Origin: Marinobacter sp. CHS3-4
Lineage (GTDB): Bacteria > Pseudomonadota > Gammaproteobacteria > Pseudomonadales > Oleiphilaceae
Length of the DNA: 64,000 nt
Reading direction: 5' to 3'
Assembly: GCF_030053415.1 (NCBI RefSeq)
Contig: NZ_JASGBJ010000001.1
Coordinates: forward strand, 124,001-188,000
The notes under the pieces were generated by a model. That model saw only the letters and a list, made by a program, of their open reading frames with translations, did no database searches and was not told the DNA's origin. Positions 11,885 through 20,330 of the stretch are shown in pieces; position 1 is the stretch's first letter, and every line of letters starts with the position of its first letter. A program made the translations under genes and the position numbers.

Positions 11885-12522
11885 CAGGACGCGTCCTCTT
11901 TCTTTTTATCACCGGATTCGATCCGGATTGGCTTGGGGAAGCCGAAAAGCAGGGCAGTGACTTTCAGCAGACGGGACAGGGCAGCCAGTATCAGAAGCAC
12001 AAAAGACAGGGCCAGAATACCTTTCAGAATCCAGCGATACGGAAGACCCGCCGGTGCCTGGCTGGTCTCGCCCTGTTCCCAGGAGCTGACGGCATAGGGA
12101 ATCATTTCGTACACCGCCAGACCGAGAAACGGCAGCAGCAGGAACACCAGGCCAAACAGTTCGATCCAGGCCTGACCTTTGAGCGACAGGCGCTCATGAA
12201 TGACATCCACCCGCACGTGATCATCAGTGACCAGGGTGTAGCCCAAACCCAGCAACCAGCCTGCACCGGCGAGGTGCCACTGAACTTCCTCCAGTGTCAC
12301 CGACCCCATGCCAAAGGCATAGCGACCCACCACGGCGTAGATGATCACACCGGTGACCACAATCCACATCCAGGAGGCGCTTTTGCCAATGGCGGAAATC
12401 ACAGCGTCCATAACCCGGCTCACCGAGGTTGTGGGAAATTCTGTGTGATGATGAATAAATTGACCGGCATCCGACGCCGATGACCGCACACCATTAGGTG
12501 AGCCTTTACCAGACACTGCCAT
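11884..12522 (-). CDS. TRAP transporter small permease, DctQ type
   Basis: A 212-residue membrane protein with four hydrophobic segments (about residues 48-70, 85-103, 118-140 and 165-190), typical of DctQ. A hydrophilic, His-containing N-terminal tail of about 40 residues comes first. The ATG at 12522 has a GAGGAA ribosome site eight bases upstream. It lies 116 bases after dctP, separated by a strong hairpin, and ends in a TGATG overlap with dctM. Confidence 0.92.
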   Translation of the reverse strand: MAVSGKGSPNGVRSSASDAGQFIHHHTEFPTTSVSRVMDAVISAIGKSASWMWIVVTGVIIYAVVGRYAFGMGSVTLEEVQWHLAGAGWLLGLGYTLVTDDHVRVDVIHERLSLKGQAWIELFGLVFLLLPFLGLAVYEMIPYAVSSWEQGETSQAPAGLPYRWILKGILALSFVLLILAALSRLLKVTALLFGFPKPIRIESGDKKKEDAS

Positions 12523-12560
12523 ACAAACGTTCCTCGTTCACAAAGCCTGCCACTAAAGCA

Positions 12561-12582
12561 GGATGGCCCCGCAGGGCCATCC
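12561..12582 (-). promoter_or_regulatory. Intercistronic hairpin between dctP and dctQ
   Basis: GGATGGCCC (12561-12569) and GGGCCATCC (12574-12582) form a perfect 9-bp stem with a CGCA loop. No T-run follows on the minus strand, so it is not a simple terminator. Its place just after the binding-protein gene suggests that it protects the dctP message from 3' decay or partly stops transcription, giving more binding protein than permease. Confidence 0.75.
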
Positions 12583-12638
12583 AGACTGGAACAAAGCGCA
12601 CAGGAAGGGCTTCCCGCGCGCCCGGTCAGCGCCGGAGC

Positions 12639-13691
12639 TTACAGGTCCGCCGGAACATAGGCGCGGGTATCCCACACCTTGTACGACTCCATAAACTCTT
12701 GCTGGCTTTCGTAAACACGCTTGAAGTCCGCATCCTTGGAAGCCTCTTCCTCAAGGACTTCCTGAGTCACTTCTCTCAGCTTGATCAGAACATCGCGGGG
12801 AATCTGGTCGGCCTGAACGCCTTTGTCCTGAAACTCGGCCAGAACCTTACCGTTCTTGTATTCGCCCTCGGCCAGGCCACGAGTGGTCGCCGCCGTACAG
12901 GAAGCCTCAACCAATGCCTTCTGGGCCTCGGTTGCACGATTCCACTCATCCTTGTTGATCAGCATGTATTGTGCGGTGAACTGCTGGTGCCATCCGGGGA
13001 ACAGGTTGTATTTGACCACCTGATTGAAGCCCAGGATCTGGTCGATGGCGGGCATGGAAAATTCAGTGGCGTCGATGGTGCCTTTTTCCAGCGCCTGGTA
13101 AAGCTCACCGCCGGGCATCATGGTGACGGAGGCGCCCAGTTTCTCGAGCACTTTGCCACCCAGGCCAGCGAAGCGAATCTTCAGGCCCTTGTAGTCTTCC
13201 AATGAAGTGATTGGCTCAGAATACCAACCCGCTGTTTCTGGCCCAATGATTCCGCACAACTGTGCGTGGACATCGAAGCCCTTGTTGGCATAGGTTTCCT
13301 GCAGCATTTCATGTCCGCCACCGAAGTAGTACCAGCCAATGTAGGCCGGCGGCTTCATGCCAAACGGAACAGCCGCAAACAGCGGAATGGCCGGCACCTT
13401 GCCCTGGTCATAGCCGATCCAGGTATAGCCAGCGGACACCTTGCCGTCTGAGACAGACTGCAGAATGTCGAAGGGCGGAACCAGTTTGCCCGGCTCATAG
13501 ACACGTACCTGTATGCTGCCGTCAGAGGCAGTGGTCAGGTTGTCAGCTACCCAGGCTGCGGGGGAGCCAAGGCCGGGAAGGTTGGTGGCGAAAGCGACTG
13601 GCATTTTCCAACGCAGGTCCTCTGCGACGGCCGATCCTGTGGTCAACGCGATTGCACTGGCAATACCCGTAAGCGCCTTGAAGAGTCTCAT
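12639..13691 (-). CDS. TRAP transporter periplasmic solute-binding protein, DctP family
   Basis: A 350-residue secreted binding protein. A Sec signal peptide with cleavage after AVA (about residue 23) is followed by a DctP fold. The GLKIRFAGLGG segment holds the arginine that in this family binds the substrate carboxylate, and FSMPAIDQ-type and WHQQF segments resemble binding proteins for 2-oxo and hydroxy acids. The ATG has an AGGAGA ribosome site eight bases upstream. It is the first gene of the operon, about 66 bases after the predicted sigma54 start point. Substrate is inferred from context as 3-hydroxybutyrate or acetoacetate. Confidence 0.93.
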   Translation of the reverse strand: MRLFKALTGIASAIALTTGSAVAEDLRWKMPVAFATNLPGLGSPAAWVADNLTTASDGSIQVRVYEPGKLVPPFDILQSVSDGKVSAGYTWIGYDQGKVPAIPLFAAVPFGMKPPAYIGWYYFGGGHEMLQETYANKGFDVHAQLCGIIGPETAGWYSEPITSLEDYKGLKIRFAGLGGKVLEKLGASVTMMPGGELYQALEKGTIDATEFSMPAIDQILGFNQVVKYNLFPGWHQQFTAQYMLINKDEWNRATEAQKALVEASCTAATTRGLAEGEYKNGKVLAEFQDKGVQADQIPRDVLIKLREVTQEVLEEEASKDADFKRVYESQQEFMESYKVWDTRAYVPADL

Positions 13692-13767
13692 TGGCAGGTC
13701 TCCTGAATTGTTATTGTAAGAGTCAGTTTTGTTGTCTTCGTTCTTTTGACGACTTCACAACGAGTAT

Positions 13768-13783
13768 AGCAGCGACTGTGCCA
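13768..13783 (-). promoter_or_regulatory. Sigma54 (-24/-12) promoter of the dctPQM-bdhA-acetoacetyl-CoA synthetase operon
   Basis: Read on the minus strand: TGGCAC, five bases (AGTCG), CTGCT. This matches the RpoN consensus TGGCAC-N5-TTGCW at all but one position, with correct spacing of the invariant GG and GC. It lies 77 bases before the dctP start, next to a gene for a sigma54 activator. Confidence 0.87.
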
Positions 13784-13847
13784 AACATATTTTCTGTATA
13801 TTTATCAGATAGATAACAATTCGAACTGACGACGGGAAGGCAAAAAG

Positions 13848-13928
13848 TGTCTGAAAATCCGGACATACTTAGACGGTCGTCGTAGGGAGATGTCCAGATC
13901 CCAGGACACTTGTCCGGAAATCAGGACA
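13848..13928. promoter_or_regulatory. Triple palindromic upstream activator site for the sigma54 regulator
   Basis: Three copies of an 18-base palindrome, TGTCC-N8-GGACA: 13848-13865 (TGTCT left half), 13891-13908 and 13911-13928 (both halves perfect). The last two start 20 bases apart, that is two helical turns. Centres lie about 73, 116 and 136 bases upstream of the -24 element, the usual range for enhancer sites. The third copy overlaps the 3' end of the activator gene itself. Confidence 0.8.
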
Positions 13929-15333
13929 GTTTGCGGAGCTTTTCGTAAAGGACGGATCGGGATATGCCCAGCATCTTGGCAGCCCGGGTGCGGTTTCCGC
14001 GGCTGGCCACCAGCGCTTCCTCGATCGCCTGAGCCTCGGCGTCGGCCAGGGTTTTGGTCAGTGGCCGCACCGGACGTGGTGACAATGAAGCCGTCGGGCG
14101 CTTGGTACTTCGGGGCAGCACCTTGAACACGGCGTCGGCATCCAGTAAGCCCCCCTGCTCACCCATGGTCAGAGCCCGCTCCAGCACGTTGCGCAGCTCG
14201 CGGATATTGCCCGGCCAGTCATAACCACCCAGCGCGGCCACCCCGGCGTCCGTGATTTCACCACGCATTTCCAGACCTTCGCAGATTTCGCCCAACAAGG
14301 CCTCGCACAACACACCCAGATCCGCCAACCGGTCACGCAGCGGTGGAATGGGAATCTCTAGTACGTTCAAGCGATAGTAAAGATCCGATCGAAACTCGCC
14401 ATCGGCAATCATGGCTTCCAGGTTGCGACTGGTCGCCGCAATAACGCGCACATCGACGGACGTCACCTTGTTAGACCCCAGCGGCTCTATTTCGCCTTCC
14501 TGAAGCGCCCGCAACAATTTCGCCTGCAAAGAAAGCGGCATATCGCCCACTTCGTCCAGGAACAGAGTGCCGCCGTTCGCCAACTGGAATTTGCCATCGC
14601 GGGTACGGCGATCTGCGCCGGTGTAGGCGCCAGGAGCAACGCCGAAAAATTCGGCCTCCAGGAGGTTGTCGGGGATAGCGGCAAGATTCACCCCCACGAA
14701 GGGTCTGTCAGCCCGGGGGGACACCGAATGGATACCCTGTGCCAGCACCTCTTTGCCAGTGCCGGTTTCACCAAGGAGCAACACCGGCATGTCGCGGCCT
14801 GCAGCCAGACGCGCACGGCGCTTGACTTCGAGGGCTGCCGGACTGGCGCCCACAAAGTCCGCCAGGCTATAACGGGTACCGCGAGCCTTGCTGGCCAGGG
14901 CTTTGCGGGCTGCGGCCAGATCCTGATGCAGGCGACGGTACTTGGCCACCAACGGTGTCAGTGGTTGAAGGTCATCATAGAGCACGAAGGCCACTGCCCC
15001 GATAATATGGCCGTCGTCATCGTAAAAAGGCAGACGGGTCACCACCAGCTGCTGCTGATTGTGTTCCATGATATCCAGCAGCAATGGCTTGCCACTCTCC
15101 ACCACCTCCGGCATACGGGTCTGTGGAATGACCTCACCTACCAGCCTGCCGATCACCGACTTCGGGTCGCCCAGGCCCAGCAGATGAGCATAGCTGCTGT
15201 TGATCCAGGTGATGCGGCTATCCTGGTCGACGGCGATGGCGCCTGCGCTGGCCTCTTCAAACATGGGGAACAACGCGTCAATCAGATCCCTGGTGAGGCC
15301 ACTTTTATTGCTCTCGGTAAACAGTTCGGTCAT
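13921..15333 (-). CDS. Sigma54-dependent transcriptional activator with PAS sensor (HbcR-like)
   Basis: A 470-residue enhancer-binding protein. An N-terminal PAS domain (about 20-125) is followed by a linker, an AAA+ domain (about 158-390) and a Fis-type helix-turn-helix (about 430-470, GNRTRAAKMLGISRSVLYEK). Walker A is GETGTGKE (188-195), the sigma54-contact loop is GAYTGA (235-240, a known F-to-Y variant of GAFTGA) and Walker B is TLFLDE (256-261). It is the gene next to, and in the same direction as, the TRAP/ketone-body operon, with its probable binding sites in between. In Pseudomonas aeruginosa a similar activator (HbcR) controls 3-hydroxybutyrate use. The PAS domain probably senses the substrate directly. 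Confidence 0.95.
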   Translation of the reverse strand: MTELFTESNKSGLTRDLIDALFPMFEEASAGAIAVDQDSRITWINSSYAHLLGLGDPKSVIGRLVGEVIPQTRMPEVVESGKPLLLDIMEHNQQQLVVTRLPFYDDDGHIIGAVAFVLYDDLQPLTPLVAKYRRLHQDLAAARKALASKARGTRYSLADFVGASPAALEVKRRARLAAGRDMPVLLLGETGTGKEVLAQGIHSVSPRADRPFVGVNLAAIPDNLLEAEFFGVAPGAYTGADRRTRDGKFQLANGGTLFLDEVGDMPLSLQAKLLRALQEGEIEPLGSNKVTSVDVRVIAATSRNLEAMIADGEFRSDLYYRLNVLEIPIPPLRDRLADLGVLCEALLGEICEGLEMRGEITDAGVAALGGYDWPGNIRELRNVLERALTMGEQGGLLDADAVFKVLPRSTKRPTASLSPRPVRPLTKTLADAEAQAIEEALVASRGNRTRAAKMLGISRSVLYEKLRKLS

Positions 15334-15346
15334 GTGGGGCCAACCC

Positions 15347-15706
15347 TTATAAAGTGACGAACGGGGCCAGACTGAACGCCAGAATCACCAGGATCGCCAC
15401 GCAGGCCGCAAGGATGGTCACTGGTTTGTGTCGCAGGCGCTGCCAGAACCCACCCACTTGGCCTTCCGCCAGTTGTTGCTCGTAAGCACTGCGCTGACGT
15501 TGGTAGCGTTCATCCTGATAGGTCTTCAGCAGCGCCCGGGCTCGCGCCGCTTCCTGATCGTCGTGCACCCAGAAACCACCCATGCTGATTCCCCAACGGC
15601 TTGGCGGCGTTTCATAAAAGGGCACCGCATGTTCATCGAACAAGGCGCGAATTTCCTCCGCCTCGTCATCGGGTACATGTCTCAAATTCATCAGGTGATG
15701 GGGCAT
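15347..15706 (-). CDS. Small membrane-anchored protein, DUF6164/DUF2007-like
   Basis: A 119-residue protein with a soluble N-terminal part (about 1-60: RHVPDDEAEEIRALFDEH and GGFWVHDDQEAARA) that resembles DUF2007-type ligand or signal domains, a charged helical middle, and one C-terminal membrane helix (about 96-117). It probably faces the cytoplasm. It ends 13 bases before the sigma54 activator and may be its operon partner. Function unknown. The family name is from memory of sequence style and is uncertain. Confidence 0.8.
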   Translation of the reverse strand: MPHHLMNLRHVPDDEAEEIRALFDEHAVPFYETPPSRWGISMGGFWVHDDQEAARARALLKTYQDERYQRQRSAYEQQLAEGQVGGFWQRLRHKPVTILAACVAILVILAFSLAPFVTL

Positions 15707-15801
15707 GGTAGGTCTGTTGTCGGGAATTGAGATACCCTTATCCTAGCATCAACACAGCGCTGCGGGAGTTGGCAGTAAGTCATAGCCTTTCAGGAACCAC
15801 C

Positions 15802-17235
15802 ATGGCAAACAGCACATTACGAAGACTATTGGCCTTTGACCGCCAGATACGGCGTGACCGGGCACAGTCTCCGGTGTTCCTGCATCGCCGCGACCGGCGG
15901 TTTTTCCTGGACTGTGAAGCCCGTGGACAAACCCCTTCGACAGAACACTGGCTGGCGCATCTTGAACGGGTGGGAAGACCCGGCGCAGAAGCCAGCGGTA
16001 ACGCTACCTCTGCTGACCAGCCTCTCAGGCGTTGGCAAAAACTGACCGCCGCTTTCACCCTGTCCGGTGTGGTGCTAGGCACCATCACCATGGCCGGGCT
16101 GCTCTATTATGACGGTGGACAGCGCATCAACCTGACCCTATTACTGGCGTTTGCTGCCCTTCAATGCCTGCTTGCACTGATCACTATCGGCCAGTCCGCC
16201 GTCAACTGGCAGCCCTGGCGATCCCTGCTTAAACGGGTAAAACTCAGAGACTCCGATTCGCCGCTAAAGCCCCTGACACCCGTGTTGATGGCCCGCACCG
16301 CCCATGTCGGTGGCGTGTGTTTCGGCCTTGCCAGCGTCGCGACGCTACTGGTTCTGGTGGTCGTCGAAGACCTTGCGTTTGGATGGAGTACTACCCTGGA
16401 TACCCGTGGGGACAGCTTTCATCAGCTACTGTCCGCGATTGCCTGGCCCTGGCACACGATCTGGCCTGCGGCGGTTCCGGATCTGTCGCTGGTCGAGGCG
16501 ACCCGATTCTTCCGGGCCGGGCCGGACACCTCATCGGTCAATCCGGCAAGGTGGGGCGACTGGTGGCCGTTCGTACTGATGACCTGGCTGTTTTATGTGG
16601 TTCTGCCCAGGCTGTTCGGGCTGGTCATTGCCCAGGTACTGCTGCGTGTCCGCGCGGGCCGGGCACTGGCCAACCATCCGGGTATGGTGGCGCTGGAATA
16701 CCGAATGGAAACCCCCATCGTCGACACCGGTAACGACCAACACGACGCCGCGAACAGTCCGGATGAACACATTGCGTCCCAATGTCAGGCACTGCCCCAC
16801 AGCCAGATCCTGATCTACTGGGCGGGTGCCAACGACCCGGAACTGCCAGACAGCCTGTCTGCCGGGCACCTGCTGACTGGAGCTGCTGGCGGACAACTCT
16901 CTCTGGCGCAGGATCATCAAACCATCAAACGCTGCGCGGATTTGCTCAAGCAGCAGGAGCGGCCTGCGGTCACGCTGGTGACTCGAGCCTGGGAGCCCCC
17001 GATTGCCGAGCTGGCCGATTTTATTCAACAGGCGCGAGAGGATTGGCCAAACAACACCCGGCTCGCCATTTTACCCCTGGCCGGCGATACCGCCCAACTG
17101 ACCACCCCGAATCAGCTCGGCCAGTGGTTGCGATTTGTCGAGCGCCTGAAAGACGACCAGATCTGCATCAGTCAACCGGATCTCAGTTCGCCGGATTCCA
17201 GAGCGTTCGAGCATCAGCCGGAGGGCCTGACTTGA
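15802..17235 (+). CDS. DUF2868 membrane protein
   Basis: A 477-residue protein with four membrane segments (about residues 76-100, 106-130, 165-190 and 255-285) and a large C-terminal soluble part (about 300-477). This is the DUF2868 layout. It is coupled by a TGATG overlap to the DUF3482 GTPase, a pairing often seen in Pseudomonas and relatives, so the two probably act as one unit. I use the ATG at 15802, which has an AGGAA ribosome site; a frame open back to 15727 adds 25 residues. Role unknown; GTPase-dependent membrane or stress function is only inference. Confidence 0.88.
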   Translation: MANSTLRRLLAFDRQIRRDRAQSPVFLHRRDRRFFLDCEARGQTPSTEHWLAHLERVGRPGAEASGNATSADQPLRRWQKLTAAFTLSGVVLGTITMAGLLYYDGGQRINLTLLLAFAALQCLLALITIGQSAVNWQPWRSLLKRVKLRDSDSPLKPLTPVLMARTAHVGGVCFGLASVATLLVLVVVEDLAFGWSTTLDTRGDSFHQLLSAIAWPWHTIWPAAVPDLSLVEATRFFRAGPDTSSVNPARWGDWWPFVLMTWLFYVVLPRLFGLVIAQVLLRVRAGRALANHPGMVALEYRMETPIVDTGNDQHDAANSPDEHIASQCQALPHSQILIYWAGANDPELPDSLSAGHLLTGAAGGQLSLAQDHQTIKRCADLLKQQERPAVTLVTRAWEPPIAELADFIQQAREDWPNNTRLAILPLAGDTAQLTTPNQLGQWLRFVERLKDDQICISQPDLSSPDSRAFEHQPEGLT

Positions 17236-18665
17236 TGGCCCAGGCACCCGTATTCGCGGTGGTCGGACACCCAAACAAAGGTAAATCCAGCGTCGTGGCC
17301 ACCCTGTCCCAGAACGACGCGATTGCCATCGCCATGGAGCCGGGCACCACCCGCAAACGCCAGGACTATCCGCTTTCCGTGGACGGACAGGTCATCTACA
17401 CGCTGGTCGACACCCCGGGCTTTCAGCGCCCGCGCCGGGTTCTGGAATGGCTCGAAGCGCACAGCGTTTCGGTCTCTGACCGCGAGGAAACGGTGAAAGC
17501 TTTCCTCACCCAGTTCCAGGACGACTCCCGCTTTGCCGACGAGTGCCAGTTGCTGGCGCCCCTGATTGAAGGGGCAGGCATAATCTATGTGGTGGATGGC
17601 TCCATTCCCTACAGCCCCCAACACGAAGCGGAAATGACCATTCTGCGCTGGACCGGACGGCCCAGCCTGGCGCTGATCAACAGCATCGGCGCCGAGGACC
17701 ACAGCGATACCTGGCAGCGCGCCCTGGGGCAGTTTTTCCAGGTGGTTCGTCGCTTTGACGCGGTGCGTGCCTCGTTCGACCAGCATCTGAGCCTGTTAAA
17801 TGCCTTTGGTCAGTTGGAACCCGACTGGGAGGAACCCCTCAAACAGGCCACCAGACACCTGTCGAATCAGCGCGAGCAACGCCGCAGAGAGGCTGCCGCG
17901 CTGATCGCCAATACCCTCGAAGCCATGATGTCTTTTCGGGAAAAACGCACACTGACCGTTCAACAAACCGCTGAAACCTCGGATCAGGCTCTGGCCGATC
18001 AACTTCGCGAGCACTGGTACAAAAATCAGCGTAAGAAAGAAGAGCACCTGCGCATTGCCATTGAACGCCTTTACCAACACACTCGCATTCAGCGCCAGGA
18101 AGCCGAACTGGTCTGGCACAGCGAACACGACCTGTTCAGCGAACGCAGCCGCGCCGCCTGGGGTGTCGACAAGCGCTACCTGGCGACGGCGGGTTTTGGC
18201 GCCGGTGCGGTTGGCGGTGCCGGCATTGATGCTGTCACACTTGGCCATTCGCTGGGCACCGGTGCACTGATCGGCGGACTGATCGGCGCAGCCGGCAGCT
18301 ATTTCTACGGCGACCGGCTGTCACTGCCGGTGCTGAAGATTGGCGTTTTGAAGGATGGGTTACGAACCGCCAGCTTTGGTCCTGTACAGGACAGCCAGTT
18401 CGGCTATGTTGTATTGGGCAGGGCCATCAATCACTGGTGGCACGTAAGCCAGCGCAATCATGCCGGTCGGGAGCTTTTGGACCTTGCCCCGGCCAATGAC
18501 CACTGGCTGAACGAACTGGATCGGGAAAGCCGGCAAACCATCCATCGCGTGTTTGATCGCTGCCGCAAAAAGCGCACGATAGATGAGCAAATGCGACAGG
18601 ATTTCATCCTGGCAATCCAGTCAGCCATGAGCGCCTTCGACCAATGGCGCTTGAATCAGTCGTAA
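17235..18665 (+). CDS. GTPase with DUF3482 domain
   Basis: A 476-residue protein. An N-terminal Era-like GTPase domain shows G1 GHPNKGKS (11-18), a TT pair at 38-39 as G2, and G3 DTPG (59-62). The expected G4 NKxD is not seen: a LINSIG segment takes its place, so nucleotide specificity may be relaxed. A DUF3482 region (about 200-476) contains a Gly/Ala-rich segment (about 315-360) that could insert into membranes. It starts inside the stop of the DUF2868 gene (TGATG). The annotated start must be this ATG; longer frames overlap the upstream gene. Confidence 0.9.
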   Translation: MAQAPVFAVVGHPNKGKSSVVATLSQNDAIAIAMEPGTTRKRQDYPLSVDGQVIYTLVDTPGFQRPRRVLEWLEAHSVSVSDREETVKAFLTQFQDDSRFADECQLLAPLIEGAGIIYVVDGSIPYSPQHEAEMTILRWTGRPSLALINSIGAEDHSDTWQRALGQFFQVVRRFDAVRASFDQHLSLLNAFGQLEPDWEEPLKQATRHLSNQREQRRREAAALIANTLEAMMSFREKRTLTVQQTAETSDQALADQLREHWYKNQRKKEEHLRIAIERLYQHTRIQRQEAELVWHSEHDLFSERSRAAWGVDKRYLATAGFGAGAVGGAGIDAVTLGHSLGTGALIGGLIGAAGSYFYGDRLSLPVLKIGVLKDGLRTASFGPVQDSQFGYVVLGRAINHWWHVSQRNHAGRELLDLAPANDHWLNELDRESRQTIHRVFDRCRKKRTIDEQMRQDFILAIQSAMSAFDQWRLNQS

Positions 18666-18714
18666 TCGGAATGTTTATACTTGAGCGACTGCCATCCAAA
18701 AACGAGGAAACGAT

Positions 18715-19110
18715 ATGAAAATCGTAAGAGTTCAGGACATTATTGGCTCAGAACGTGAAGTGACCGGTCCAGGCTGGACCAGCCGCCGCATGCTGCTGAA
18801 GAAAGATGGCATGGGCTTCTCTTTTCATGAAACCATTATTCCGGCCGGCGCTGAGCTGAACCTGTGGTACAAACACCATCTGGAAGCCGTTTACTGCGTT
18901 GCGGGCAACGGCAGCATTCTGGATAAAGCTACTGGTGAGACCCATCAGATCGAGGATGGCACGCTCTACGCGCTGGATAAGCATGACCAGCACACCCTGT
19001 ATGGCGGCACCGAAGACATGCGTCTGATCTGCGCCTTCAACCCGCCAGTCACCGGCCGCGAAGTCCACGACGAAGACGGTGCCTACCTGCCGGACACTGG
19101 CGAGGACTGA
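18715..19110 (+). CDS. ectC: L-ectoine synthase, orphan copy
   Basis: A 131-residue cupin enzyme that closes N-gamma-acetyl-diaminobutyrate to the osmolyte ectoine. The iron ligands known for EctC (Glu57, Tyr85, His93) are all present at the same numbers, as are substrate-site residues W21, T40 and Y52. A GAGG ribosome site precedes the ATG. No ectA or ectB is present in the window, so the gene is separated from the usual ectABC operon: it is either a second copy or it works on imported precursor. It ends in its own terminator. Confidence 0.95.
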   Translation: MKIVRVQDIIGSEREVTGPGWTSRRMLLKKDGMGFSFHETIIPAGAELNLWYKHHLEAVYCVAGNGSILDKATGETHQIEDGTLYALDKHDQHTLYGGTEDMRLICAFNPPVTGREVHDEDGAYLPDTGED

Positions 19111-19141
19111 TTCTGTCCCCAGCGTCTGACCAACCCCAGAC

Positions 19142-19187
19142 CAAAACACCGCCATCGGGAGCTAACCTGCTCCCGGTGGCGGTTTTG
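19142..19187 (+). terminator. Intrinsic terminator of ectC, overlapping the next gene
   Basis: Arms CCGCCA-T-CGGGAGC (19149-19162) and GCTCCCG-G-TGGCGG (19169-19182) pair with one internal mismatch around a TAACCT loop. AAAAC precedes and TTTTGCTT follows. The right arm holds the only plausible start codon (GTG 19176) and first codons of the MFS gene, so it may also act as an attenuator or translational block. Confidence 0.88.
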
Positions 19188-20327
19188 CTTTGGCTGGCCG
19201 GGGTTTACCTTCGAATACCCATACTGGTCGCACCGCCGTTGGCGCCATTTATCAGCGACGACCTGGGACTGTCCCAGGCACTGACCGGCGCATTGACGAC
19301 CCTACCCATCCTGATGCTGGCGGTCGGGTCCATGCCCGGATCACTGGCCATTTCACGACTCGGGCCCCGCAACACCCTGGCACTGGCCATGGTCATTATG
19401 GTCATCGGCTCTGCCGGTCGCGGCGTCTCTCCCGACGCACTCACGCTGATGCTGGCCAGCGCCATCATGGGCCTGGGCATCTCCATGATGCAGCCCTCAC
19501 TGCCGGCACTGCTGCCCCGATGGCTCGAACCCAAACACCTGGCTTTGGGTACCGCCATTTACATGAATGGCATGCTGATCGGGGAGTTCATCGGAGGTGG
19601 GATCACACTGCCCGTGCTGATGCCACTGATGGGCAACAGCTGGCAGGCCACCTTGCTGGCCTGGTCACTGCCGGGCTTGCTGGTGGCCGCCGCGCTCTAC
19701 CTGCCGAAACGAGACCTGGGGCGTCCGACAAAAAAACCGGAATGGCTGCCCGACTGGAAAAACCCCAACACCCTGCGCATCGGTGTGCTTCTGGGGCTAT
19801 CCGGTTCACTGTTTTTCGGCTTCAACGCTTACATGGGCAGCCTGCTTGAACAGCAGGGCCATTTCGACCTGTTGGCGGACGCACTCTTCTGGTTTAACTT
19901 TGCCCAGCTGGTGGCCTCCACGGTCATGCTTAAAATGGCGAAGTACTGGGTCGGGCGAAAACTCCCTCTGATCTGTGTCGCCAGCTGCAGCCTTGTTGGT
20001 GCCATTGGTACCGTCTTGCTCACCGGCTGGTGGAGCATCGCCAGCGCCACATTCATGAGCATGGCCGCCGGAATCATGCTGATACTGCTGGTGGCGCTGC
20101 CACCGGTTCTGGTGGACTCAGCCGAAACCGGTCGCCTGTCCGCGGGCAATTTTCTGGTGGGCTACACCCTGGCGTTCTCGGTGCCCATGCTCGGCGGCCT
20201 GCTGGCCGACTGGGGTAACGACGCCCGATACGCCGTCGCGTTCATCATCGCCTACTGCGCCCTGGCGTATCCCTTAACCTTCACCATCAACCTGAACCGA
20301 AAAAAAGAAACCCCACCCCCAGCCTGA
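19176..20327 (+). CDS. MFS transporter, CynX/NimT-like
   Basis: A 383-residue (from GTG 19176) membrane protein with about 12 hydrophobic segments, of the CynX/NimT group of the major facilitator superfamily. The first helix is VAVLLWLAGVYLRIPILVA. The start is unclear: the frame is open back into ectC but has no ATG, and GTG 19176 lies in the 3' arm of the ectC terminator with no good ribosome site. It is 65 bases after ectC and may export or import a solute related to it. Substrate unknown. Confidence 0.85.
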   Translation: MAVLLWLAGVYLRIPILVAPPLAPFISDDLGLSQALTGALTTLPILMLAVGSMPGSLAISRLGPRNTLALAMVIMVIGSAGRGVSPDALTLMLASAIMGLGISMMQPSLPALLPRWLEPKHLALGTAIYMNGMLIGEFIGGGITLPVLMPLMGNSWQATLLAWSLPGLLVAAALYLPKRDLGRPTKKPEWLPDWKNPNTLRIGVLLGLSGSLFFGFNAYMGSLLEQQGHFDLLADALFWFNFAQLVASTVMLKMAKYWVGRKLPLICVASCSLVGAIGTVLLTGWWSIASATFMSMAAGIMLILLVALPPVLVDSAETGRLSAGNFLVGYTLAFSVPMLGGLLADWGNDARYAVAFIIAYCALAYPLTFTINLNRKKETPPPA

Positions 20328-20330
20328 ACG

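Noticed and set aside
18657..18691. CAGTCG ... CGACTG pair between the GTPase gene and ectC
   Set aside because: Six-base stem with a 23-base loop and no T-run; likely chance.
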